The notes: generated from the sequence alone by a model not told the origin. 64,000 bases of DNA from Pseudomonas versuta (GCF_001294575.1 NZ_CP012676.1:868001-932000), one strand, 5' to 3'; positions 18,055-28,116 are shown, counted from the first letter of the stretch. Made by a program: numbers and translations.

Positions 18055-18342
18055 GGGGTTAATCCTCGGCTTTTGTGTGCGTGGACACTGACGTGTGTGC
18101 TGGCCCGACTCCACGCTGGCGGTGTCACGCAATGTTCGCAGCGGGGCGAGGGGCATGAGCGTTTTGCAGGTTCCAGAGCGCCGTACCTTACAGGTTTCGG
18201 AAAACAATGCAGGTCAGGAACCAAAGATGTGATGGTAATTGCCTAAAATTGTGTAGGTTTTTCGTCGCCAAGAGCGTCAGTCAATGCCCGGAAATCCCTG
18301 GCGTCGATATATACTGCGCGCCATTCTTCAAGGGAGAGCCGT

Positions 18343-19476
18343 GTGGCCATCGATATTCACTGGATTCGCGACAACGATAGCCTCGGCCAGCATTGCGCCG
18401 AATGGCAGAGCCTGCCATTCGTAGCCCTCGACACCGAATTCATGCGGGTCGACACCTTTTACCCGATTGCCGGCCTGATCCAGATTGGCGACGGCGAGCG
18501 GGCTTACCTGATTGACCCCCTGACCATCGACAACTGGCAGCCTTTGTCCGCCCTGTTGGAAAACCCTGCCGTGGTCAAAGTGCTGCACGCCTGCAGCGAA
18601 GACCTCGAAGTTCTGTTACGCCTGACCGGCAGCCTGCCGGCGCCATTGTTCGATACCCAACTGGCAGCGGCTTACCTGAACCTGGGCTTTTCCATGGGCT
18701 ATTCGCGCCTGGTCAAGGAGGTGCTTGACCTCGACCTGCCCAAGGGTGAAACCCGTTCTGACTGGTTGCAGCGTCCGCTGTCGGAAACCCAGATCAGCTA
18801 TGCCGCCGAAGATGCCCTGCATCTGGCTGAGGTGTATGTGCTGCTGCGTCCGCGCCTGTCGGATGAGAAGTACGCCTGGGTGCTGGAGGATGGCGCCGAA
18901 CTGGTGGCCAATCTGCGCCGTGAAGTGGACCCTTACGAGGTGTACCGCGAGGCCAAGCTGGCCTGGAAGCTGTCACCCGCACAGCTGGCTGTACTGCGTG
19001 AAATCTGCGCCTGGCGCGAGCATGAAGCGCGGGCCCGTGATCTGCCGCGCAATCGTGTCGTGCGCGAGCATGCCTTGTGGCCCTTGGCCAAAACCCAGCC
19101 CGATAATCTGGTGGCGCTGGCGCGTATTGAAGATATGCACCCGCGTACCGTGCGTCAGGATGGCGAGTTTTTGCTTGATCTGATCAAGCGCGCTGCCAGT
19201 CTGCCCCCGGAACAATGGCCGCCGGCCGTGCCTGAGCCGTTGCCGGTGGAAGCCGCCGCGTTGATCAAGCGACTGCGAGCCATCGGTCAGGCTGAAGCCG
19301 AACGCCTGAACATTGCGCCGGAACTGATGCTGCGCAAGAAAACCCTGGAAGCCCTGCTTAAAAGTGGCTTTCCCAATGGCCCTTATCAATTGCCGGACTC
19401 ACTGCGCGGATGGCGCCGTGAGCTGATGGGCCAGGCTTTGCTCGATTGCCTGGCCACTGCTGGAGAACCGTCTTGA
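18343..19476 (+). CDS. rnd: ribonuclease D
   Basis: A 377-residue 3'-5' exoribonuclease for tRNA 3'-end maturation. The DEDD exonuclease domain begins [15 protein letters not shown], continues with [11 protein letters not shown], and ends with the Tyr-containing [14 protein letters not shown]. An HRDC-like domain follows from about 210. GTG at 18343 is used after an AAGGGAGAG ribosome site. The stop overlaps the next start (TTGA, 19473-19476), so rnd and ycgL are translationally coupled. Confidence 0.96.
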   Translation: MAIDIHWIRDNDSLGQHCAEWQSLPFVALDTEFMRVDTFYPIAGLIQIGDGERAYLIDPLTIDNWQPLSALLENPAVVKVLHACSEDLEVLLRLTGSLPAPLFDTQLAAAYLNLGFSMGYSRLVKEVLDLDLPKGETRSDWLQRPLSETQISYAAEDALHLAEVYVLLRPRLSDEKYAWVLEDGAELVANLRREVDPYEVYREAKLAWKLSPAQLAVLREICAWREHEARARDLPRNRVVREHALWPLAKTQPDNLVALARIEDMHPRTVRQDGEFLLDLIKRAASLPPEQWPPAVPEPLPVEAAALIKRLRAIGQAEAERLNIAPELMLRKKTLEALLKSGFPNGPYQLPDSLRGWRRELMGQALLDCLATAGEPS

Positions 19477-19766
19477 AACGTATTTGCTCTATCTACCGCA
19501 GCCTCAAACGCAACGAAATGTACCTGTACGTGCTCAAGGCCGATGCCCTGGAGCGAGTGCCGGAATCCTTGCTCAGCGCTTTTGGCAAGCCGCACCATGC
19601 GTTTGATCTGGTACTGAGCCCTGAGCGCGCCTTGTCGCGCGAAGACATTCATAAAGTGCTGGAAAACCTGGACACCCAGGGCTACCACCTGCAAATGCCG
19701 CCGGCCGAAGACGAATATATCGAGCACTTGCCCGAAGAACTGTTGCGTCGTAACGACCCGATGTAA
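19473..19766 (+). CDS. YcgL domain protein
   Basis: A 97-residue protein beginning with a TTG start (19473) that overlaps the rnd stop. The GGAGAA just before it and the YcgL family length of about 97 support this start over the longer open frame from 19446. Recognised by [17 protein letters not shown] and the C-terminal YEIEHLP-like IEHLPEELL. The family is widespread in gamma-proteobacteria and usually follows rnd. Function is unknown, though the link to rnd suggests RNA metabolism. Confidence 0.9.
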   Translation: MKRICSIYRSLKRNEMYLYVLKADALERVPESLLSAFGKPHHAFDLVLSPERALSREDIHKVLENLDTQGYHLQMPPAEDEYIEHLPEELLRRNDPM

Positions 19767-19769
19767 ATG

Positions 19770-19793
19770 CAGGGCGCCCGGTTCCGGGCGCCT
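19770..19793 (+). terminator. GC-rich hairpin after ycgL
   Basis: CAGGGCGCCCGG and CCGGGCGCCTG pair across a two- to four-base loop directly after the stop. No real T-run follows, so it is either a weak intrinsic terminator or an RNA-protecting stem. Confidence 0.5.
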
Positions 19794-19884
19794 GTCTAAA
19801 AGGCTCAATTTGATTGGCGGTGGCCGGACGCTACGGGGTTAACCCCGGCGGCGGACGCTGCAGTGTTTTAGGAAGGTTAGAAGC

Positions 19885-20817
19885 ATGCGCGTCCTGATTG
19901 CCGAGCACGATTACCCGCTTTACGCCCAACTCTTGCAGCAGGCAGCTCCCGACCTGGAGGTGCAGACCAGTGGCGATTCGGCGCAATTGGCGCAGATGGC
20001 TGCAGATTGCCCGGTGTGGCTGGGGCAGCCGGATTTGATGGCAACCCTGTTGCGTCAAGGGCACAAGCCGCAGTGGCTGCAATCAACCTGGGCCGGAATC
20101 ACACCGTTGCTGGCCGACGGCCTGAAGCGCGATTACCGGCTAAGCCGGGCAGTCGGCATCTTTGGTCAGGTGATGGCCGAATATGTGCTCACTTATATGC
20201 TCGGTCATGAGCGCGAAGTCATCGCGCGGCTGCTGAGCCAGGTCGAGCGCAAGTGGGACAACCGTACCGGCCAGAGTCTGGTCGGGCGCAAGGTGTTGAT
20301 TGTCGGGGCAGGGGATATTGGCCAGACCGTGGCGCAGTTTCTTGCACCGTTCGGGGTTGAGCTGTACGCCATTGCCAGCGCTGCCCGGGAACAGGCGCCG
20401 TTCAAGGAAGTTGCGACGTTGAGCGACTTGCCGCGTCTGGTCGGGCAGATGGATTACGTGGTCAACCTGCTGCCAAACACCCCGCAAACCCATGACCTGT
20501 ACGACGCTGAACTGTTTGCGCTGTTCAATCCCGAGGGTGTGTTCATCAATGCCGGGCGCGGTGTGGCCGTGGTGGATGCCGACCTGGTTGAAGCCTTGCG
20601 TGTGGGGCATCTGGCGGGCGCGATCATTGATGTGTGCCGTCAGGAGCCGTTACCGGCCAAGCATCCATTCTGGACGGCCTGGGGCTTGCTGCTGACCGGT
20701 CATAGCTCGGCACCGACCTCGCCGTCGTTGATGGTGCAACTGTTTGTCGACAACCTGCGGGCGTTCCAGGCGGGTGAGGCACTGCGCGGCGAAGTGGATT
20801 TCGCTCGCGGGTATTGA
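19885..20817 (+). CDS. D-2-hydroxyacid dehydrogenase (GhrA-like)
   Basis: A 310-residue NAD(P)-dependent oxidoreductase. The nucleotide-binding motif VLIVGAGDIGQTVAQFL lies at about 137-153. The catalytic elements are NAGRGVAVVDADLV (Arg in the helix start), DVCRQEPLPAKHPFW (Glu) and LLTGHSSAPT (His). The order and the short length suit the glyoxylate/hydroxypyruvate reductase A-like group, which reduces 2-ketoacids to D-2-hydroxyacids. The substrate is not resolved. An AGGAAGG site precedes the ATG. The gene stands alone before a REP element. Confidence 0.9.
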   Translation: MRVLIAEHDYPLYAQLLQQAAPDLEVQTSGDSAQLAQMAADCPVWLGQPDLMATLLRQGHKPQWLQSTWAGITPLLADGLKRDYRLSRAVGIFGQVMAEYVLTYMLGHEREVIARLLSQVERKWDNRTGQSLVGRKVLIVGAGDIGQTVAQFLAPFGVELYAIASAAREQAPFKEVATLSDLPRLVGQMDYVVNLLPNTPQTHDLYDAELFALFNPEGVFINAGRGVAVVDADLVEALRVGHLAGAIIDVCRQEPLPAKHPFWTAWGLLLTGHSSAPTSPSLMVQLFVDNLRAFQAGEALRGEVDFARGY

Positions 20818-20832
20818 TGAAGTAGTCACCCT

Positions 20833-20919
20833 TGTGGGAGCTGGCTTGCCAGCGATGCAGGCCACGCGGTTTTTCTAATACACCGCACCGATACCATCGC
20901 CAGCAAGCTGGCTCCCACA
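20833..20919. repeat. REP-type inverted repeat (GTGGGAGC family)
   Basis: Arms TTGTGGGAGCTGGCTTGCCA and TGGCTCCCACA with inner GCGATG and CATCGC, between two convergent genes. This is the best-preserved member of the family in the window. Confidence 0.87.
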
Positions 20920-20929
20920 GTGTTGGGGG

Positions 20930-21523
20930 TTACAGACTGAAATCGCCTTCGGCTACCAGTTTGCTCAACGGCTCACGCTGGCTCGGGACTTCCTTGGCCT
21001 GCAGGTAATCCACCAGGCTGGCCTTGTCGCCCAGTTTGCCGATGGCCACCATCGCCTGAATGGCATAGCCCTCAGGGATTTTCAGTTCCTGGCGCGCGCG
21101 TTCGTAATCCAGACCGCTCATGCCGTGGGTGTGCCAGCCGCTCAAATGCGCTTGCAGCGCCAGATGGCCCCAGGCTGCACCGGTATCAAAGGCGTGGGTC
21201 GGTGCAGGCTTTTCTTCAGTAGTCCCCGGCGGGGCGAATGTGGTTTTCGACACGATCACCACCAGCGCGGCAGCATGCTTGGCCCAACCCTGGTTGAATT
21301 CCACCAGCAGGCTCAGGTAACGCTCGAAATCAGGGGTGCCGCGCAGGGCAAACAGAAAGCGCCAAGGCTGCGAGTTGTAGGCCGAAGGTGCCCAGCGGGC
21401 GGCTTCGAAAAAACTCAGCAGGGTGGTCTTGTCGATGGTTTCGTCGGTGAAGGCACGGGGCGACCAGCGTTGGGTGAACTGCTCATGGATCTGGTGTTCG
21501 GCAATGCGATTGGAAGCAGGCAT
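20930..21523 (-). CDS. nitroreductase family protein
   Basis: A 197-residue FMN-dependent oxidoreductase. The N-terminal RWSPRAFTDETID has the flavin-binding Arg/Ser region; AARWAPSAYNSQPWRF is the central motif; the C-terminal VAIGKLGDKASL matches the family. The start is set at 21523 behind CAGGAAAA; the longer frame adds 20 unlikely residues. It is NAD(P)H-dependent and reduces quinones or nitro compounds in the cytosol; the natural substrate is unknown. Confidence 0.88.
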   Translation of the reverse strand: MPASNRIAEHQIHEQFTQRWSPRAFTDETIDKTTLLSFFEAARWAPSAYNSQPWRFLFALRGTPDFERYLSLLVEFNQGWAKHAAALVVIVSKTTFAPPGTTEEKPAPTHAFDTGAAWGHLALQAHLSGWHTHGMSGLDYERARQELKIPEGYAIQAMVAIGKLGDKASLVDYLQAKEVPSQREPLSKLVAEGDFSL

Positions 21524-21678
21524 TCGATTTTCCTGAGTTGATTTACCGGGTACGAAGCTACTTTTACCCCATCCTCCTGACAAGTCCAGTTACACCGTCA
21601 GTCACAAGCGCTTGGCCCGGGGAGCGCGGGGCACTAGACTGGCGGCCTTTTCCACTCCCTGATGTTGATGTTTGAACC

Positions 21679-22128
21679 ATGGCCGCAATCGTTGAACCGT
21701 TCTGGATCCGCAAAACCCTCGATCAACTTGATCAAGAGGAATGGGAGTCGCTGTGCGACGGATGCGGCCTGTGCTGCTTGCAGAAGCTCGAGGATGAAGA
21801 CGACAACAGCGTCTACTACACGCGCATTGCCTGCAAATTGCTCGACCTGAAAACCTGTCAGTGCACCGACTACGCCAAGCGTCGCGACACTGTTGCGGAC
21901 TGCATTCAGCTGTCGCCCGGCAAGGCTGAAGAGTTCAAGTGGCTGCCGCCGACCTGTGGGTACCGGTTGGTCAGTGAGCGTAAAGACTTGCCGCTCTGGC
22001 ACCACCTTGTGTGTGGCGACCGGGACGCGGTGCACCATGAACGCATTTCGCAATCCGGGCGCATGCTTGCCGAGGGCAGCGTGCCGGAAGACGACTGGGA
22101 AGATCATCTGATTTTTCGCGCCGGTTAA
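21679..22128 (+). CDS. YcgN family cysteine-cluster protein
   Basis: A 149-residue protein with the CDGCGLCC cluster (about residues 30-37), further Cys in [11 protein letters not shown] and DCIQLSP, and a late Cys in LVCGD. This matches the UPF0260/YcgN family, thought to bind a metal or iron-sulfur centre. Function is not established. It is 28 bases upstream of the M61-like gene in the same direction and may share its transcript. Confidence 0.9.
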   Translation: MAAIVEPFWIRKTLDQLDQEEWESLCDGCGLCCLQKLEDEDDNSVYYTRIACKLLDLKTCQCTDYAKRRDTVADCIQLSPGKAEEFKWLPPTCGYRLVSERKDLPLWHHLVCGDRDAVHHERISQSGRMLAEGSVPEDDWEDHLIFRAG

Positions 22129-22156
22129 GTGCCGGAGCGGTTGCCATGGAGTGTGT

Positions 22157-23386
22157 ATGCCGCTGCGTTACAAATGGCCTCTGGGGCTGCTGCTACTGAT
22201 CGCTTGCGGACCTCTGTGGGCCGCCAAAAAAGTTGATTTTGACTACCACGTGCGCCTGCTGCCGCAAAGCGATCAGGCGCAGGTGCGCTTGACCCTGGCC
22301 GAGGGGACGGCGGTGCGCAGCCTGAATTTCGATCTTGGGCCGCCGGGCAGTTACAGCGATTTCAAGGCTGACGGCCAGTGGCAGTTGACCCCCGATGCCC
22401 TTCACAGCCGTGGCCTGTGGCACCCGGCACCGGGCAAGGCCAGCCTGAGCTACCGCGTGCGTTTGAACCATCAGCGCAAGAACGGCAGTTTTGACACGCG
22501 CATGACCCCGCAGTGGGCGCTGTTTCGCGGTGAGGACCTGGTCCCGGCGGCCAGTCTCGATGCGCAAGACGGCAGCGAACTGGTGTCGCGTCTGGAATTT
22601 GAGCTGCCACCGGGCTGGAAGAGTGTCGAAACCCCATGGCCACGGATCGGCAAAAACCGTTTCCGGATCGACGATGTATCGCGTCTGTTCGACCGCCCGA
22701 CCGGCTGGATGCTCGCCGGCACGCTGGGCACCCGCCGCACCATCCTGAGCGAAACCGAAGTCACCGTGTCCGCGCCTAAAGGGCAGGGCATGCGGCGCAT
22801 GGATGTGCTGACCCTGCTGACGTTCGTTTGGCCCCAGGTGCAAGCAGTATTCCCGCGTAACCCGCCCAAGCTGTTGATTGTCGGTGCGGGCAGCCCGATG
22901 TGGAAAGGCAGTGCGGCGGCAGGCAACTCGATCTACCTCTACAGCGGCCTGCCTCTGGTCAATGAGGCGGGTAGCAGCCCGTTGTTGCGTGAACTGGTGC
23001 AGTTGTTCAGCGGGATCAATGACGAGCCGGAGCATGACTGGATTGGCGAAGGGTTGAGCGAGTATTACGCCATTGAGTTGATGCGCCGTGCCGGCGGCAT
23101 GAGTGAGGAGCGTTACCAGACCCTGCAACACAGGCTCAATGCTGCCGGCAAAGGCGTGACCCGTCTGCGCGGCCAGGCCAGCCCGGCGATGGTTGCACGG
23201 GCTGTGACGCTGCTGCAGGCGCTGGACCGCGAGATCCGTCTGCAAACCCGCAGCAAGCGTTCACTGGATGACGTCAGCCAGGCCCTGATGCGTCTGGACA
23301 AGGTCAACACCCAAGTGTTTATCCAGCTCAGCGAAAGTGTGCTGGGCGGGCCATCCGAGGTCCTGGACACACCGCTGCTGCACTAA
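22157..23386 (+). CDS. exported M61-peptidase-like protein lacking the zinc-binding histidines
   Basis: A 409-residue protein with a signal peptide (about 1-22, hydrophobic core GLLLLIACGPLWA). The middle and C-terminal part follow the layout of M61 glycyl aminopeptidases. Where the family has HExxH, this sequence has RELVQ at 278-282 (His to Arg, His to Gln), while the downstream EGLSEYY with the third ligand Glu298 is kept. It is therefore probably not a zinc peptidase but a periplasmic protein reusing the fold. ATG 22157 is chosen because GGAG sits five bases before it; GTG 22151 is the alternative. It follows the YcgN gene and ends at a REP palindrome. Confidence 0.72.
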   Translation: MPLRYKWPLGLLLLIACGPLWAAKKVDFDYHVRLLPQSDQAQVRLTLAEGTAVRSLNFDLGPPGSYSDFKADGQWQLTPDALHSRGLWHPAPGKASLSYRVRLNHQRKNGSFDTRMTPQWALFRGEDLVPAASLDAQDGSELVSRLEFELPPGWKSVETPWPRIGKNRFRIDDVSRLFDRPTGWMLAGTLGTRRTILSETEVTVSAPKGQGMRRMDVLTLLTFVWPQVQAVFPRNPPKLLIVGAGSPMWKGSAAAGNSIYLYSGLPLVNEAGSSPLLRELVQLFSGINDEPEHDWIGEGLSEYYAIELMRRAGGMSEERYQTLQHRLNAAGKGVTRLRGQASPAMVARAVTLLQALDREIRLQTRSKRSLDDVSQALMRLDKVNTQVFIQLSESVLGGPSEVLDTPLLH

Positions 23387-23402
23387 AACCTCTCTGCAGG
23401 GG

Positions 23403-23473
23403 GTAGGAGCGAGCTTGTCTCGCGATCTCTTGAATACGGCCGCGAAGAGCTCGCGAGGCAAGCTCGCTCCTAC
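23403..23473. repeat. REP-type inverted repeat (GTAGGAGCGAGCT family)
   Basis: GTAGGAGCGAGCTTG and CAAGCTCGCTCCTAC arms with inner CTCGCGA and TCGCGAG, lying just after the M61-like gene and before the kdp promoter region. Confidence 0.85.
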
Positions 23474-23486
23474 AGGTCAGACTGTC

Positions 23487-23541
23487 TTCTTTACGCCTTC
23501 TTTACGCCCCCGCATCCCCTTCGATCTCGATCCTTTACGCC
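23487..23541 (+). promoter_or_regulatory. phased direct repeats, probable KdpE operator of kdpFABC
   Basis: TTCTTTACGCC occurs twice in perfect tandem (23487-23497 and 23498-23508). A third near-copy TCCTTTACGCC lies at 23531-23541. Starts are spaced 11 and 33 bases apart, so all copies face the same side of the helix. The T-rich/ACGCC pattern resembles the known E. coli KdpE site (TTTACAC-CCC type). The position is 56-110 bases upstream of kdpF, suitable for an activator. Binding is inference. Confidence 0.6.
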
Positions 23542-23596
23542 CTTGTTGCACACACTCTTCCCACACACGGCAATGGCCGTTTCGGGGAGATTTGTC

Positions 23597-23686
23597 ATGG
23601 GCGTTCTGGATGGAGTGTCGCTGCTGCTGGCAGTGGGGCTGTTCGTTTATCTGCTGATTGCGCTGTTGCGCGCAGATCGGAACTAG
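23597..23686 (+). CDS. kdpF: KdpF, small subunit of the potassium-transporting ATPase
   Basis: A 29-residue single-span membrane peptide (MGVLDGVSLLLAVGLFV..., ending RADRN) that stabilises the KdpFABC complex. Length and position directly before kdpA are exactly as in the family. It starts at ATG 23597 after GGGGAGA and ends 8 bases before the kdpA start. Confidence 0.9.
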   Translation: MGVLDGVSLLLAVGLFVYLLIALLRADRN

Positions 23687-23694
23687 GAGCGGGT

Positions 23695-25389
23695 ATGCAC
23701 AGTTATGACTATGCGCTGATTCTTGCGTTCTTTGCGTTTGTGCTGGTGCCGGCGCCCTTTCTCGGGCGGTTTTACTACAAGGTGATGGAGGGCCAGCGCA
23801 CCTGGCTGACACCGGTCTTCGGGCCGGTGGAGAAGGTCTGCTACCGCGTCGCCGGGGTTGACCCGGACACCGAGCAAAGTTGGCAGAAATACACCCTGGC
23901 CCTGCTGGCGTTCAACCTGGCGGGCTTTGTGCTGTTGTTCGCCATTTTGTTGCTGCAACAGTATCTGCCGCTCAACCCGCAGCAGCTGCCCGGGCAAGAG
24001 TGGACCCAGGCGTTCAATACCGCGGTGAGTTTTGTCACCAATACCAACTGGCAGAGCTACAGCGGTGAGGCGAGCCTCAGTTACTTTAGCCAGATGGCCG
24101 GCCTGACCGTGCAGAACTTCGTCAGCGCGGCCACCGGGCTGGCGGTGCTGGTAGCGCTGTGCCGCGGTATCAGCCGCCGCTCTGCGCAAACCCTCGGTAA
24201 TTTCTGGGTCGACATGACGCGTGCCACGCTCTATGGCCTGTTGCCGTTGTGCCTGGTGCTGGCGTTGTTTCTGGTCTGGCAGGGCGTACCGCAAACCTTC
24301 GCCCATTACGTAAATGCCGTGACCCTGCAAGGCGTGGATCAGGTGATTCCGCTGGGGCCGGCGGCCAGCCAGATTGCGATCAAGCAATTGGGTACCAACG
24401 GCGGTGGCTTCTTCGGCGTGAACTCGGCGCACCCGTTCGAGAACCCGAGCGCCTGGAGCAACCTGTTCGAGATGGCCTCGATCATCCTGATCCCGGTCGC
24501 GCTGGTGTTCACCTTTGGCCATTACGTCAAGGATCTGCGTCAGAGCCGGGCCATCATCGCCTGCATGCTGGCATTGTTCCTGATCGGCGGCGGTACGGCG
24601 CTGTACGCCGAATACCAGCCCAACCCGACTTTGAACAGCCCGCTGGTCGAGCAAACCGCGCCGCTGGAAGGCAAGGAAGTGCGCTTCGGCACCACGGGCA
24701 CCGTGCTCTGGACCGTCACCACCACCGCCGCCTCCAACGGTTCGGTGAACGGCATGCACGACAGCCTCAACCCGATCAGCGGCATGGTGGCACTGGTCAA
24801 CATGATGGTCGGTGAGGTGATCTTCGGCGGCGTCGGTGCCGGGCTCTACGGCATGTTGCTCAACGTGTTGATTGCAGTGTTTCTGGCCGGCCTGATGATT
24901 GGTCGCACTCCGGAATACCTCGGTAAAAAACTGCAGGCCAAAGAGGTTCAGTTATTGGTGGTGACCTTGCTGGTGATGCCGGTGGGGGTGCTGGTGCTGG
25001 GGGCTATCGCAGCCGTGCTGCCAAGTGCCGTGGCGTCGGTGAGCAACCCTGGAGCCCATGGCTTCAGCCAGATTCTGTACGCCTTCACGTCGGCCAGTGC
25101 CAACAACGGATCGGCATTTGCCGGGCTCAACGCCAATACGCCGTTCTACAACCTGATGCTGGGGCTGGGCATGTTGCTCGGGCGCTTCGGCTACATCCTC
25201 CCGGTACTGGCCCTGGCCGGCAGCCTGGCGCTAAAGAAAACCGCGCCGATTGGCCAGGACAGTTTTCCGACCCATGGCCCGCTGTTTGTGGCGCTGTTGA
25301 CCGTGACCATCCTGCTGGTAGGCGGCCTGACGTTCTTGCCGACCCTGGCCCTTGGCCCAATCGCTGAACAACTGACTCTGGGCTTCTGA
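23695..25389 (+). CDS. kdpA: potassium-transporting ATPase potassium-binding subunit KdpA
   Basis: A 564-residue inner-membrane protein with ten or so transmembrane helices and four selectivity-filter-like loops, including [27 protein letters not shown] and [13 protein letters not shown]. It is the potassium-selective pore related to KtrB/TrkH. Normal family length. It precedes kdpB by 7 bases, in the operon kdpFABC-kdpDE. Confidence 0.98.
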   Translation: MHSYDYALILAFFAFVLVPAPFLGRFYYKVMEGQRTWLTPVFGPVEKVCYRVAGVDPDTEQSWQKYTLALLAFNLAGFVLLFAILLLQQYLPLNPQQLPGQEWTQAFNTAVSFVTNTNWQSYSGEASLSYFSQMAGLTVQNFVSAATGLAVLVALCRGISRRSAQTLGNFWVDMTRATLYGLLPLCLVLALFLVWQGVPQTFAHYVNAVTLQGVDQVIPLGPAASQIAIKQLGTNGGGFFGVNSAHPFENPSAWSNLFEMASIILIPVALVFTFGHYVKDLRQSRAIIACMLALFLIGGGTALYAEYQPNPTLNSPLVEQTAPLEGKEVRFGTTGTVLWTVTTTAASNGSVNGMHDSLNPISGMVALVNMMVGEVIFGGVGAGLYGMLLNVLIAVFLAGLMIGRTPEYLGKKLQAKEVQLLVVTLLVMPVGVLVLGAIAAVLPSAVASVSNPGAHGFSQILYAFTSASANNGSAFAGLNANTPFYNLMLGLGMLLGRFGYILPVLALAGSLALKKTAPIGQDSFPTHGPLFVALLTVTILLVGGLTFLPTLALGPIAEQLTLGF

Positions 25390-25396
25390 GGAGACG

Positions 25397-27472
25397 ATGA
25401 TGACTATGCCTGCTCCTGTTTCCAAGTTGACACCTACGCCTGAAGCCAAGGCGAGCGAATCACCGAAAACCTCGTTTGCCGATATTTGGCGCCCGGCCTT
25501 GCTGCAAGCCTTCGTCAAGCTCGACCCGCGTCAGCTCAAGCGCTCACCGGTGATGCTGGTGGTGGAACTGACGGCGATTTTCACCACCGTGCTGTGCTTT
25601 ATGCCAGAGCCTGCGGTGCCCACCGGGGTGGCGGTGCAAATCGCCCTGTGGCTGTGGTTTACCGTGCTGTTTGCCAACTTTGCCGAAGCCTTGGCCGAAG
25701 GCCGCGGCAAAGCCCGCGCCGACAGCCTCAAAGCGGGCAGCGTCGGCTTGAGTGCGCGGCGGCGTACGGCCACGGGCGGCTTTGAAGTGGTGCCCGCGAC
25801 CCGCTTGCGCAAGGGTGATGTGGTGCGCGTCGAAGCCGGGGAGATGATTCCCGGTGATGGCGAGGTAATTGAAGGGATTGCCGCGGTCAACGAAGCGGCC
25901 ATCACCGGCGAATCGGCACCGGTGATTCGCGAGTCCGGCGGTGATCGCTCGGCAGTGACCGGCAACACCCGGCTGGTGTCGGACTGGCTGCTGGTGCAAA
26001 TCAGCGCCAACCCCGGCGAGTCGACCCTGGACCGTATGATCGCGCTGGTCGAAGGTGCCAAACGCCAGAAAACCCCTAACGAAGTGGCGCTGGATATCCT
26101 GCTGATCGGTCTGACCCTGATCTTTCTGATTGTCGTGGTGACCTTGCAGCCGTTCGCCTACTACGCCGGTGGCAGCTTGCCGCTGGTGTTTCTGGTGGCG
26201 CTGCTGGTGACCCTGATTCCGACCACCATTGGCGGTTTGCTGTCGGCCATCGGGATTGCGGGCATGGACCGGCTGGTGCGGCTCAATGTGATCGCCAAAT
26301 CCGGGCGTGCGGTGGAAGCCGCAGGCGACGTGCATGTGTTGATGCTGGATAAAACCGGCACCATCACCTTCGGTAACCGTCGCTGCACGGCGCTCTATGC
26401 GTCCCCCGGCGTGACTGCCAAAGAGCTGGCTGAAGGTGCTTTGCTGGCCTCGCTGGCGGACGAAACGGCAGAGGGCAAGTCCATCGTCGAGTTCATTCGC
26501 GGCCTGCATACCCTGGCGGAACCTGCGGCAGCTGATTTCACCGCGGTGCCGTTTACTGCCGAAACTCGCTTGTCGGGTATCGACTGTCACGGGCGGATTT
26601 ATCGCAAGGGTGCAGTGGACTCCGTACTGGCGTTTGTCGGCCTCAAACGCAGCGAAGTACTGCCGGCGTTGTCACGCGAGATCGACAAGATCGCCCAGAG
26701 CGGTGGCACTCCGTTGCTGGTTTGCGCCCAGGGCCGGTTGCTTGGCGCGATCCACCTCAAGGACGTGGTCAAACCCGGTATCCGCGAACGCTTTGCCCAA
26801 TTGCGCAAGCTGGGGATACGCACCGTGATGGTCACCGGTGACAACCCGCTGACCGCTGCTGCCATTGCGGCCGAAGCCGGTGTGGATGACGTGCTGGCCG
26901 AGGCCACGCCCGAGAAAAAACTGGCGCGCATCCGCCATGAGCAAAATGACGGGCGGCTGGTGGCCATGTGTGGCGACGGTGCCAACGACGCACCGGCACT
27001 GGCCCAGGCTGACGTCGGCATGGCGATGAACGACGGCACTCAGGCCGCGCGGGAAGCGGCCAACATGGTCGATCTGGACAGCGACCCGACCAAGCTGCTG
27101 GATGTGGTGCAAATCGGCAAGGAACTGCTGGTGACCCGTGGCGCCCTGACCACGTTCTCGATTGCCAACGACGTGGCCAAGTACTTCGCGATCCTGCCGG
27201 CTCTGTTTGCCACCATCTACCCGCAGTTGGGCGTGCTCAACATCATGGGGCTGAGCAGCCCGCAGAGCGCGATTTTGTCGGCCATCGTGTTTAACGCACT
27301 GATCATCGTGGTGCTGATCCCGCTGGCCTTGCGTGGCGTGCGGGTCCAGGCGGCGAGTGCCGCGCATTTGTTGCGTCGCAACTTGTTGATCTATGGCGTG
27401 GGCGGGCTGGTGGTGCCGTTTGCAGGCATCAAGCTGATCGACATGCTGCTCACCGCCCTGCACCTGGTTTAA
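25397..27472 (+). CDS. kdpB: potassium-transporting P-type ATPase catalytic subunit KdpB
   Basis: A 691-residue P-type ATPase. The phosphorylation motif DKTGTIT (Asp318), the TGES actuator loop (in ITGESAPV) and the hinge [16 protein letters not shown] are all present. The membrane regions flank the cytosolic domains in the usual order. It hydrolyses ATP to drive potassium through KdpA. In-frame ATGs at 25397 and 25400 are both possible starts. Confidence 0.98.
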   Translation: MMTMPAPVSKLTPTPEAKASESPKTSFADIWRPALLQAFVKLDPRQLKRSPVMLVVELTAIFTTVLCFMPEPAVPTGVAVQIALWLWFTVLFANFAEALAEGRGKARADSLKAGSVGLSARRRTATGGFEVVPATRLRKGDVVRVEAGEMIPGDGEVIEGIAAVNEAAITGESAPVIRESGGDRSAVTGNTRLVSDWLLVQISANPGESTLDRMIALVEGAKRQKTPNEVALDILLIGLTLIFLIVVVTLQPFAYYAGGSLPLVFLVALLVTLIPTTIGGLLSAIGIAGMDRLVRLNVIAKSGRAVEAAGDVHVLMLDKTGTITFGNRRCTALYASPGVTAKELAEGALLASLADETAEGKSIVEFIRGLHTLAEPAAADFTAVPFTAETRLSGIDCHGRIYRKGAVDSVLAFVGLKRSEVLPALSREIDKIAQSGGTPLLVCAQGRLLGAIHLKDVVKPGIRERFAQLRKLGIRTVMVTGDNPLTAAAIAAEAGVDDVLAEATPEKKLARIRHEQNDGRLVAMCGDGANDAPALAQADVGMAMNDGTQAAREAANMVDLDSDPTKLLDVVQIGKELLVTRGALTTFSIANDVAKYFAILPALFATIYPQLGVLNIMGLSSPQSAILSAIVFNALIIVVLIPLALRGVRVQAASAAHLLRRNLLIYGVGGLVVPFAGIKLIDMLLTALHLV

Positions 27473-27493
27473 CCACCTTTAGAGGAATCGATC

Positions 27494-28045
27494 ATGGCTA
27501 CTCTTTTACGTCCGGCCCTGAGCCTGATGGTGTTGATGACGGCGATCACCGGGGTGATCTACCCGCTGACCGTTACCGGGATTGCGCAGTTGGCGTTCCC
27601 GCAGCAGGCCAACGGCAGCCTGATACGCGACAGTGCAGGCCAGGTGCAGGGTTCGGCACTGATCGCACAGGCTTTCACGGGTGATGGCTGGTTCCACCCG
27701 CGGCCGTCGGCGGGGGCCTTTGCCACGGTGTCCAGTGCCGCGAGCAACCTGGCGCCGAGCAACCCGGCCCTGGCCACGCGGGTCAAGGACAGCGCGGCAC
27801 AGTTGGTGGTAGCCGATCAGGGCCCGGTGCCTCTGGCATTGCTGACGACTTCGGGCAGTGGCCTGGACCCGCACTTGCCTCCTGAGGCAATACGCTATCA
27901 ACTGGCACGGGTAGCCGCCGCGCGTAATTTGCCGGTGCAGACGCTCGAGCAATTGCTTGAAAAACATACCGAGCAGCCGCTGGTGGGGCCGCCGGTAGTG
28001 AACGTATTACTGCTGAACCAGGCGTTGGCGCAGCTTGAAAACTGA
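27494..28045 (+). CDS. kdpC: potassium-transporting ATPase subunit KdpC
   Basis: A 183-residue protein with one N-terminal membrane helix (about 10-30) and a periplasmic domain with the family motif [12 protein letters not shown] and late [16 protein letters not shown]. KdpC is a chaperone-like subunit that increases ATP affinity of KdpB. An AGAGGAATC ribosome site precedes the ATG. It is followed by a perfect 15-bp hairpin before kdpD. Confidence 0.96.
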   Translation: MATLLRPALSLMVLMTAITGVIYPLTVTGIAQLAFPQQANGSLIRDSAGQVQGSALIAQAFTGDGWFHPRPSAGAFATVSSAASNLAPSNPALATRVKDSAAQLVVADQGPVPLALLTTSGSGLDPHLPPEAIRYQLARVAAARNLPVQTLEQLLEKHTEQPLVGPPVVNVLLLNQALAQLEN

Positions 28046-28052
28046 CAGCACC

Positions 28053-28090
28053 CCGCAGGAGCGAGCTCTATGAACAGCTCGCTCCTGCGG
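28053..28090 (+). repeat. perfect hairpin between kdpC and kdpD (half-REP)
   Basis: CCGCAGGAGCGAGCT (28053-28067) and its exact complement (28076-28090) with an 8-base loop. It is the shortest form of the GAGCGAGCT REP family. No T-run follows, so it more likely stabilises the upstream kdpFABC mRNA or attenuates kdpDE than terminates fully. Confidence 0.8.
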
Positions 28091-28116
28091 GGTTTATGTA
28101 TTCAATAGGTAATTCC

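Noticed and set aside
18055..18207. Upstream extension of the ampC frame
   Set aside because: It would bury the signal peptide inside the protein; the start at 18054 gives a proper leader.
25544..26590. 348-codon antisense frame over kdpB
   Set aside because: kdpB is unmistakable on the plus strand; the antisense product has an aberrant His/Gln-rich composition.
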